Shown here piece by piece: positions 1 to 7,900 of a stretch of DNA of 64,000 nucleotides. The first letter of the stretch is position 1. Each line of letters starts with the position of its first letter. The translations under genes and the position numbers were made by a program. Under the pieces are notes generated by a model. That model worked only from the letters and a program-made list of their open reading frames with translations. It ran no database searches and had not been told where the DNA came from. Source of the stretch: Methanobacteriota archaeon (GTDB taxonomy: Archaea; Thermoplasmatota; Poseidoniia; Poseidoniales; Thalassarchaeaceae); contig JABIGF010000015.1 of NCBI GenBank assembly GCA_018650285.1, forward strand, positions 1 through 64,000, read 5' to 3'.

Positions 1-44
1 ATATTCAATCTTTCCGTATGAGATACTGTGGATTAAAGGCGAAA

Positions 45-200
45 CAAAGGGTTAGTGCATAACACCCTTTGATTCATAATCGGTGAATCACTGGGCCTTC
101 AGTGGGACGAATCAATCGCTAGCGTTCCGACTGGCCCACTGAACACCCTTCAAACAAGATTTTGAAGTTGGATGGGTAATCGGATAACCCCTTGCAACTT
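45..200. other. Hairpin-rich non-coding stretch, possible structured RNA or terminator cluster
   Basis: The first 206 bases hold no convincing gene but carry four consecutive inverted repeats: CAAAGGG (45-51) with CCCTTTG (65-71); GATTCA (71-76) with TGAATC (84-89); TTCAGTGGG (98-106) with CCCACTGAA (135-143), a perfect 9-base stem; and AAGTTG (165-170) with CAACTT (195-200), enclosing a GGGT/ACCC pair. The last hairpin lies directly after the stop of the minus-strand DUF4287 gene and could end its transcript. I could not match the stretch to RNase P RNA, SRP RNA, 5S rRNA or a tRNA by eye. Confidence 0.35.
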
Positions 201-206
201 TCCGAA

Positions 207-404
207 TCAATCGAGAAGGTAGAATTTGATGATTGTTTGAGCCTGAAAATGTCCCACTCCGTGAACAGCCTTGAGATGCTCCTTCAGTTCATGTTTTTCT
301 GACAAATCAGTATCTCTCAACACTGAGAACCACTCCTCAAGAGAGCGACCGGTTTTGTCCGCAAGATTTCGGATAATGGCCTTCTCCATTTCCTCTGGTT
401 TCAT
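207..404 (-). CDS. DUF4287-family small protein
   Basis: A 65-residue soluble protein. It starts MKPEEMEKAIIRNLADKTG and continues with a TGRSLEEW segment and a LKAVHGVGH segment, the pattern I know from DUF4287 proteins (short helical proteins with a TGK-SLEEW core and a KH-LKxxHGLGH stretch). The function of that family is unknown. It begins with ATG and is divergent from the membrane protein at 608, with about 200 bases between them. Its stop is followed at once by the AAGTTG/CAACTT hairpin. The family match is from memory of the motif pattern. Confidence 0.75.
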   Translation of the reverse strand: MKPEEMEKAIIRNLADKTGRSLEEWFSVLRDTDLSEKHELKEHLKAVHGVGHFQAQTIIKFYLLD

Positions 405-607
405 AGAATGGCCCCCCTTGTGTTTGGTATCCTCCGCTCCTTATTACGATGTCCAATCGGAAGGGCCCCCCTCTGTATCGTATACGGTTGCATCGGTACC
501 GAAGCGCTCATTTTGAATGATAGGGGGGCCATTGGTTCGTATCAAAAAATAAAGATTTTTGAACCTATTACGAATAGTTTATTTTGGTGTGCTGGTTCCA
601 TTTAATC

Positions 608-1051
608 ATGGAGGGTATTTCTTATTCCAAAGGGATTTTGATATTGGGTGGGTTGTTTGGAATCTTCGCAGTAACGTTGTTCATTTCGGCCCTATTCATG
701 CTCGACGAAGAGTACTGCCCTCCGGAATATGAAGATAATCATGATGGAGGGCTTGGTGACTGCGATGTAGGTGAATGGGGCCCTGATATAGACTCAATCA
801 TCAGTCGTTTGGCCTTCTCTCTCTGCGCCCTACTTCCCATCTCAGTAACTCTATTGACTTACTCCTTGATGTCGCAACGGGAGTCTGAATCTGCTGACGA
901 AGTAATGGAATCTGGTTTAAACCCAATAATAAAGTCGATTGCAACAGGTCTAGGTGTAAGTGTAACAGTGACAGTGGTACTCGTCGTTTTAGGAATCATT
1001 ATTTTGTTAGGTTTTGTTTTCTGGGCGATTCTCAACTTCCAGATGACTTGA
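608..1051 (+). CDS. Small membrane protein, unknown function
   Basis: About 147 residues with three predicted membrane segments: one near the N terminus (ILILGGLFGIFAVTLF), one in the middle (around LCALLPISVTLL) and a long one at the C-terminal end. Between the first two is an acidic loop with two cysteines (CPPEYEDN...GDCDVGEW), probably extracellular and possibly disulfide-bonded. The frame is open from 584, but the ATG at 608 puts the hydrophobic segment close to the N terminus and is preferred. I do not recognise a family. The upstream 540-600 stretch is very A/T-rich and could hold the promoter. Confidence 0.6.
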   Translation: MEGISYSKGILILGGLFGIFAVTLFISALFMLDEEYCPPEYEDNHDGGLGDCDVGEWGPDIDSIISRLAFSLCALLPISVTLLTYSLMSQRESESADEVMESGLNPIIKSIATGLGVSVTVTVVLVVLGIIILLGFVFWAILNFQMT

Positions 1052-1157
1052 ATTTACACTAGTGGCTCAATAATGTGCGGTTTAAACGAATTGAATCAAA
1101 CTCTTGATGTTTGGTGGGATGATTACAAAATTGGTATTCCTTCTGAACAATGATATG

Positions 1158-2684
1158 TTAAAATAAGGTCCGCTGGCTCTTGTCTATAGTTTTCTCAACA
1201 TGTTCTTCTGGCTCAGGTTCTTCAACTTCTTCAACAATCTCATTTTGTGTAGAATCGTTATACCTCTCAACAATTGCTTTTGTTGATTTTAGATTGCTTT
1301 TGAGACCGTGTAGCATTGCATGTTCATCTCCATCTAATCCAATTTCTTGACTAATGGTAAAATCTTCAGGGTCGGTATTGTCACCCATTTCATGAATAGC
1401 GGCTAGAGGTGGCCATAGTTCTTCTCTGGCTGCTTGTGTGCTACTACCACTTAATTTGGATAATTTGCCAATTAGTGATACACGACGCCATGGCTCATTC
1501 CCTCTTCTCAAGAATTCAGGATAGGATAATGATATTCTATCAGGTGTGGGAGAACTGCTCGATATTGCCATGGAAAGAGAAGATAGTTGGCCAGCCCAAT
1601 ACCAAGAGCGGTAAGCGTTGTTTCTGTACATTGTATGGATTGCTTGGTCTGCGTGAGAGCAAGAGACGGCAGACCGGTAGAGGTCGTCTCGCCCTTTGAA
1701 GACTGAACCATTATTCCAAGATGCCCAAGCAATCAGTTCACGAGGTGTGATTTCCAACGTTCGTGACATGTCACTTGCTTCCTTAGCAGTTGAACAATTG
1801 TAGAGTTCGGTAAGTCCAGGGAATAGGTCAAGTTGCTGGTCTCTCAATCCTCTGCTTAATTGCAATTCAACAGATTTCAAGTCAATGTGAGTGATTTCAT
1901 CTTCACAAATCATTTGTAAGTCCCTGACTAAGGCCCTAATATCTCCAGGGTTTGCTTGAACGAGACGGTTAATTGCCCCGGGGTCAGATGTCATATTTTC
2001 AGATGTTAGTACCCGTTTTGCGATTTTGAGCATTGCAGTTGCTGAAGCGCGTCTGAATTTGATTAATTCTGCTTGACGAAGGAATCGATCTCGTGCAGAT
2101 TTCCAACTAGAATTTCTCCTACCCCACAATCCCATTTCATCATTGCAGGTCATGATGACTGGTTGTGTTGTGGTTTTCAGCATTTTGAGAAGTTCAGCTT
2201 TTCCACCAGAATCACCTTTCAGGGATTTTAGTTTAGAGTCTTCACCTCTTCTTACTGCGATTGAACCTTCAATACGTTGTTCGCTGACTTCTCTTAGCCC
2301 ACCGTGCAGATGGTCCACTTCATCAAGTAAAATCAAGGTCTTGCGTTTGCCCCCTAGGTCAAATGAACCATCAAGACTGAATGTGTAATTCTTAGCTCCT
2401 CCACCAGCGGCCTTCCTGATAGAGGCGGCATTTCTCGCATCACTAGCATTCAATTCAATGACAACCCAGCCTAAATCCTGAGCAATCGCTCTAACAATGC
2501 TTGTTTTTCCAATTCCAGGGGGTCCAGCCAAGAGCAAGCCCTTTTTGCTAGGCGTACCCTTTTTCCATGATTCAAGCCAGATTTGAATGCGTTTTCGTGC
2601 CGCTTCATTACCTTCTAAATCTGAGGCACGCTGAGGTCTGTAGCGCTCAGTCCAATCGGACGGAACAGTTTCAGCCTCAGCCAT
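1158..2684 (-). CDS. rfcL: Replication factor C large subunit
   Basis: Clamp-loader large subunit that, with RfcS, opens and loads PCNA on primed DNA. The N-terminal AAA+ module has Walker A GPPGIGKT (about residues 54-61) and Walker B with the DEVD box (about 121-124), followed by a sensor region (MTCNDE), the helical lid and a C-terminal collar domain. The protein ends QRTLF, which fits the PCNA-interacting PIP box found at the C terminus of archaeal RfcL. The frame is open to 2786, inside glyS, but the ATG at 2684 gives the usual short N terminus before the WTERYRP motif. About 508 residues, normal for the family. It lies 76 bases downstream of glyS on the same strand. Confidence 0.95.
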   Translation of the reverse strand: MAEAETVPSDWTERYRPQRASDLEGNEAARKRIQIWLESWKKGTPSKKGLLLAGPPGIGKTSIVRAIAQDLGWVVIELNASDARNAASIRKAAGGGAKNYTFSLDGSFDLGGKRKTLILLDEVDHLHGGLREVSEQRIEGSIAVRRGEDSKLKSLKGDSGGKAELLKMLKTTTQPVIMTCNDEMGLWGRRNSSWKSARDRFLRQAELIKFRRASATAMLKIAKRVLTSENMTSDPGAINRLVQANPGDIRALVRDLQMICEDEITHIDLKSVELQLSRGLRDQQLDLFPGLTELYNCSTAKEASDMSRTLEITPRELIAWASWNNGSVFKGRDDLYRSAVSCSHADQAIHTMYRNNAYRSWYWAGQLSSLSMAISSSSPTPDRISLSYPEFLRRGNEPWRRVSLIGKLSKLSGSSTQAAREELWPPLAAIHEMGDNTDPEDFTISQEIGLDGDEHAMLHGLKSNLKSTKAIVERYNDSTQNEIVEEVEEPEPEEHVEKTIDKSQRTLF

Positions 2685-2760
2685 TATTCTCGTCAGACAT
2701 GCGACGGGTTTTGAATGTTCATTACCAAACTGATGTTTTGGTGTGTAAAGATGAAACAAT

Positions 2761-4485
2761 TCAGTAGAGAGAGCCAAGCGTTCCATTCTGAAGATGTTGT
2801 GCTAAATCGTCTTGACTAATTCTAATTTGGAGTTGGTCATCACGACGTCGAATTGTTACTGTCCCATCCTCAATCGTAGTATGGTCCACAGTGATAGCCC
2901 AAGGGACGCCAATTTCGTCAGCGCGGGCATACCGCCTGCCGATAGATTTTGAACCATCATAATAGACGCCAATGCCGTTTAATTTGAGCAAATCCCGTTG
3001 AATTTGATTTGCGACTTCATCCATTCCATCTTTCTCAAACAGAGGCAGGACGACGACTTCGTACGGGGCGACACTTTCTGTCAGGTGAAGAATAAGGTAC
3101 TCCTCTCCTTCCTTTTCGGTCATTTCGTAGCCATGGTCTAAGATATGCCAGATGATTCTGTCAAGTCCAAAGGCGGGTTCAACGACATGTGGCAAGAACC
3201 ATTCTCCTCGAATTGTCTCTTGCACTCTCTTGATTTCAACCATGTTTTCTTCGATTGAAACAGTAGTCCCATCACTCAAGTTGAGATCAAATGGGAAAGC
3301 AGATGGCAAGTCATTGAGTTCAGATAGTGCTTGAGTGACTAATCCGGCCTGTTGACGGAAAGCAGGGCCAATAACAGCCCCAACTGCTGCAGCAACTTCT
3401 TTGTCAATTTCAATAGGTTCAGCAAATTCTCTCCACGCTCTCAACTCTTTGCTGTTTGTTGCTTCTTCATGGGCTCCAAGGTCGTAGCAACCACGGTGAG
3501 CTATGCCAACACATTCAATCCATCCGTATGAGCCTAACATTTCCAAATCCCAACAATCTGTAGCATAGTGAGCCATTTCATCGGATTCATGTTGGCGGAA
3601 TCGTATTTTTTCTGGGTTGGCGCCAATATTTATCAAAAAGTCGAAAGTTTCTGCCATGAAAAAGGCAACAGTAGGGTGTCTGATGATATTTTCATTTAAT
3701 GCTGCTGAAATGCCCATCTTAGTCTCATTTTGCTGTCCGCCTGCAGGGTCTGGGATTAGATTAAATTCAATTCCATCCCATTTGGTGAAGTCATGCGAAG
3801 CATCTGTTTCAGGGTCAATGAAATATTCTAATTCAGCCATATTGAATTCACGTTGACGAATCATTCCTTGACGTGGGCTAATCTCATTGCGGTACCCTTT
3901 TCCTACTTGGATAGCACCAAAGGGTAGACGGTTTCTGAAATGGCGTTGAATCATAGGGTATGTGAGAAACATCCCTTGAGCAGTTTCAGGGCGCATGTAT
4001 GCTTGCCTTCCACCCCGTGTAGCACCAATTCTTGTGCCAAACATGAGGTTCATTGGTCGCGACGCTAGCCAGTCAGATTCTTTGCATGATGGGCAGGCTA
4101 CATTGTTTGTAGTAAGAATGGCGTCTAAGTCAGGACCGGAGAGAGAATCTGGATTCTGGTGAAACTCTTCAACAAGATGGTCGCTTCTGAAAATAGCATT
4201 ACAAGCGTTACACTCTGAAGCGTGGTCATTGAAAGCAGAAATGTGTCCACTAGCGGCAAGAACTGAGTCTGGGGTGATTGTGGGGCTATCGATTTCAACG
4301 ATATTCCCTTTTGATAGCCAATGTTCTCGCCACTCTTGTTGGACCTTTCTTAGTAATCTTCCACCAACAGGTCCGTAGTCAAAAAGGCCAGCGACGCCGC
4401 CGTGAATTGAAAATGCAGGGAATATCATCCCCCGTCTTTTGAGTAGAGACATTAGCGAATTGACACGCTCTCCCTCGGTAGTCAA
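2761..4485 (-). CDS. glyS: Glycyl-tRNA synthetase (archaeal/eukaryotic alpha2 type)
   Basis: Charges tRNA-Gly with glycine. Class II synthetase of about 574 residues: the N-terminal RRGMIFPAF and GGVAGLFDYGP segment is diagnostic of the dimeric archaeal type, motif 2 contains RNEISPRQG, motif 3 is AFGLDRI, and the C-terminal third is the anticodon-binding domain. A CxxC...CxxC insertion (CNAC, CPSC) suggests a zinc site. The start is taken as TTG at 4485 because AGGTGA lies 4 bases upstream on the coding strand (complement at 4490-4495); an in-frame ATG at 4452 would truncate the first helix. Divergent from the ferredoxin gene, with a dyad element between them. Confidence 0.95.
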   Translation of the reverse strand: MTTEGERVNSLMSLLKRRGMIFPAFSIHGGVAGLFDYGPVGGRLLRKVQQEWREHWLSKGNIVEIDSPTITPDSVLAASGHISAFNDHASECNACNAIFRSDHLVEEFHQNPDSLSGPDLDAILTTNNVACPSCKESDWLASRPMNLMFGTRIGATRGGRQAYMRPETAQGMFLTYPMIQRHFRNRLPFGAIQVGKGYRNEISPRQGMIRQREFNMAELEYFIDPETDASHDFTKWDGIEFNLIPDPAGGQQNETKMGISAALNENIIRHPTVAFFMAETFDFLINIGANPEKIRFRQHESDEMAHYATDCWDLEMLGSYGWIECVGIAHRGCYDLGAHEEATNSKELRAWREFAEPIEIDKEVAAAVGAVIGPAFRQQAGLVTQALSELNDLPSAFPFDLNLSDGTTVSIEENMVEIKRVQETIRGEWFLPHVVEPAFGLDRIIWHILDHGYEMTEKEGEEYLILHLTESVAPYEVVVLPLFEKDGMDEVANQIQRDLLKLNGIGVYYDGSKSIGRRYARADEIGVPWAITVDHTTIEDGTVTIRRRDDQLQIRISQDDLAQHLQNGTLGSLY

Positions 4486-4538
4486 AGTCTCACCTATTGG
4501 TGCTCGGTGGGGGTTGGGTTCTCAATGCTTCGCCATGA

Positions 4539-4561
4539 ATAGTCTGAATAATGCAGACTAT
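4539..4561. promoter_or_regulatory. Dyad element between glyS and the ferredoxin gene
   Basis: Perfect 8-base inverted repeat ATAGTCTG (4539-4546) / CAGACTAT (4554-4561) with a 7-base A/T-rich spacer, in the short divergent intergenic region and 11 bases before the ferredoxin start. Its size and position resemble a dimeric regulator site; as RNA it would be a hairpin in the ferredoxin leader. No factor can be assigned. Confidence 0.35.
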
Positions 4562-4572
4562 GTGGGTTAGTT

Positions 4573-4884
4573 ATGGCACAGGCAATGGTGAAAATCACTG
4601 CATCTGAATGTACTGGTTGTGACCTGTGCATCACCCATTGTCCTTTTGAGGCACTATTGCCGTTAACCGAGTGTCCACCAAATCATAGGAAAAGACCAGT
4701 CGTAGTAATCTTCGAGAAATGTGTAGGTTGTCTGAGTTGTATTGGTTCTTGTCCAACTGGAGCGCTGCATGAAATCTCAATCCCAATAGTGGCAGAATTA
4801 TCACCTCTTGTCCTAATGGATGGAGAAACCCTAGATGTTGAACTGATACAACGTTGGGGCAAAGATGGTTCAGGCTGGGCTTGA
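4573..4884 (+). CDS. 2[4Fe-4S] ferredoxin-like protein
   Basis: Small electron carrier of 103 residues. Two classical cluster motifs are visible: Cys13-16-19-23 followed by Pro, and Cys50-53-56-60 followed by Pro. The last Cys of each motif would ligate the opposite cluster, as in bacterial-type 2[4Fe-4S] ferredoxins. The spacer between motifs is about 26 residues, longer than in the shortest ferredoxins, and the C-terminal 35 residues form an extension without cysteines. The ATG at 4573 is used; the ATG at 4585 is an alternative. It stands alone between glyS and the helicase, so its redox partner is not indicated. Confidence 0.85.
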   Translation: MAQAMVKITASECTGCDLCITHCPFEALLPLTECPPNHRKRPVVVIFEKCVGCLSCIGSCPTGALHEISIPIVAELSPLVLMDGETLDVELIQRWGKDGSGWA

Positions 4885-4939
4885 ACGGAAATAATCGTAG
4901 TAATCTTTGATGGTTGTTTGATTTATAATCCGAACCATT

Positions 4940-4948
4940 GATATATTG
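4940..4948 (+). promoter_or_regulatory. Possible TATA box of the helicase gene
   Basis: The A/T-rich box GATATATTG lies in the 105-base gap after the ferredoxin gene and about 45 bases before the helicase ATG at 4990. That spacing would place a start site near 4970 with a short leader. A second A/T stretch (TTTATAAT) lies about 20 bases further upstream. Confidence 0.3.
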
Positions 4949-4989
4949 AATCGTTGCGCTGTACACCATAGACAAAGGCTGGCGATAAT

Positions 4990-7900
4990 ATGGCTAACAT
5001 AGTATACCTAGATTCATATGAAGAATCAGAGGTATTGTTTGATGGATTGTCTCAACCAGTTCGTAATTGGTTCATGGATAAATTCCCCGATTTTACTGCG
5101 CCTCAGAAGATGGCGATCCCATCAATTAGCGCAGGAGACAACCTGTTATTATGTAGCCCAACAGGAAGTGGAAAAACCCTTACTGCATTCTTGTCAATCA
5201 TAGATAAATTGATTCGAAAATCTCTTGATGGGACTTTGGAAAATAAAGTGTATTGCGTTTATATTTCTCCAATCAAAGCGTTGGCAAATGATATTCAGAA
5301 AAATTTGATTGAGCCATTAGCGGAAATAAAGGAGAGATTTCTGCCAGGCAGAGCAAAGGACATCAAAGTTGGATTGCGTACAGGTGACACTAGTCAATCT
5401 GAACGTCAAAAGATGTTGAGAAAACCACCTCATATATTGATTACTACACCAGAAAGCCTTGGTTTGGCATTAGCATCATCTAAATTTAGACCATTAATGA
5501 ATGAGTTGAATTGGATTATTCTTGACGAGTTGCACAGTTTAGTTCCCTCAAAAAGAGGAACTCTTCTCTCACTGACGATGGCTTTGTTAGATTCAGTAAT
5601 CACAACCCCAGTTCAACGAATTGGTATTTCTGCGACAATGGAGCCACTTGACAAAGTAGCTCAATTCTTAGTTCCTGCTGGCAATGAAGATGAAGAAGTA
5701 AAAATTGCAAAAATAAGTGGCGCCCGTGAATTAGATTTAGATATCATTTTGCCAAATCCAAGATTTGGTGACCCAACTTTTGACTATAAACAAATCTTGG
5801 ACGCGAATGTTGAAAAAATTCTCGACCTTGTTGAAGCGCATACTACAACAATTGTATTTGTGAATACAAGGAAAATGACAGAAGAGATTGTTCAGAAGTT
5901 AAGGCGACTTGCTGGCTGGGATGAAACTGCTATTGAAGCGCATCACGGATCAATGAACAAAGCAATTCGAAAGGATGTTGAACAGAGATTAAAACTTGGA
6001 GAATTGAGGTGTTGTGTATCTTCTTCGTCACTTGAACTTGGTATTGATATTGGTACAGTTGACATGGTTGTTCAACTTGGTTCACCAGGCAGTATCGCTA
6101 CTGCTCTACAGAGAATTGGGCGTGCAGGCCACCATGTGGGCGGTATTCCAAGGGCGAGATTCCTACCTACTGGGCCACACGACTTGGTTGAACTGGTTGC
6201 TTTGCAAGGCGCAATCATGTCTGGGGAAATGGACCTTCTCCTTTTCCCTGAAAATTCATTGGATGTACTAGCTCAATTTATGGTCGGTTTGACAATTGTC
6301 GGTGAACAAGACATCGATGAAGTGTTTGAATTAATCACTACAGCGTGGCCATATCGTTTTCTCCCATATGACGATTACATCGAAGTAATTGACATGTTAG
6401 AGGATGAAAAGCGATTGTGGGTTGATTGGGAAGAGAACACAATTGGTAAGCGCGGTTATTCTCAGATGATTTACTATACAAATCTTGGAACAATTTCACC
6501 TGATAACAATTATCTTGTTTTGAATACTGATGGTTCAATGATAGGTCAGTTGTCATCCTCATTCGTCTCTAGTGTTCGCCCTGGAGATGTTATTTTGCTG
6601 GGTGGTACGACATATCGTATTCAATCGATACAAGGTTCAAGAGTAAATGTCACTCCAGTGACTGGTTTCCGCCCTACCGTTCCATCTTGGTCTGGTGAAG
6701 CACTTTCACGTAGCGCTGAACTTTCTGCATCGGTGTTGAAATTACAGAAAGCGCTAATGTTGGCTTTGAGAAGACAACGAGATCCACGAAGACTTTTGGT
6801 GGAAGGATATGGTCTTTCAAGAAAAATCGCTGAGGCTGTTGCTCGATTTATGGAGTTGCACGTCGCTGAATCATTTGAGGTGCCAGCACCTAATAGAATC
6901 ATGATGGAACAGATTGTTGGAGGAATTACTACCTACATGGTAACAACATGTAGGGGTAGAGCATTCAACATGACACTTGGATACTTTTTTGCTGGTATTG
7001 CCTCAGCAAATGAAATCCATGTAAATGAGATTTCTTTCGATGAGAATGGATTCCTAATCAAGATGTCAGACGATATTGACCCTGCTGCATTCCCTGACGT
7101 CTTTGAAGGAGGCAATCATAGGGAAGTGATTGAGAGATATTTGATGGATACTCAATTATTTGCTAAGAGATTTCGTGAAGTGGCAGGGCGCAGTCTAATC
7201 ATCCCAAGACGAATTGGTGCTGACGAAGTATCGCCTCAGCAATTTCAGCAGAAAGCAGACGCATTATTGAAAGCGCACAGAGCAAAATCCGGTTCTCTAC
7301 TAATGAAGGAGGTTTTTAACGAAATTTTCCACCATGATTTGGATATGATTGGATTAAATCAATTTGTCAATGAAGTTGTTGAGGGAACTTCACGTATTCT
7401 TCACACTAGAGTCAAAGTTCCTTCGCCAATTGGTATGAATTTGTATATGTCTGCATTTGAAGACTTGTTATCAATGAGGACAAGGGCGTATCTAATCAAA
7501 GATATTGACCCTGAAATTCTACGCCGTCTGTTAGGTCAGCGTGCGTTAGCAACCCAACTTGATGGAGAGGAATTGCATGCCTATTATGGTGACAAAGTTG
7601 CAATTCCAAAGAATGCTGAGTCCCTTCTTGAAATGATGGAGATGGGCGGGGGATTAAACAAAGATCACGAGAATCCCCTCTACAAGGCAAAACTTGAAGG
7701 AATTGAAAAAGAGACAATTCGAGGTTGGGTTCGAGAGTTAATTGTCAATGAGGATATTATTAGAATAAAAGATACAGGCCATTCAGGGATTGATGGCAAA
7801 TGGTTCTCACGGAGAATGGGTGATATTCACGGCACTTTGGGTGTTCTTTCATCCCACCATACTGAAGAATTAGACGACCTTAGGAAATTATACCTTGGAG

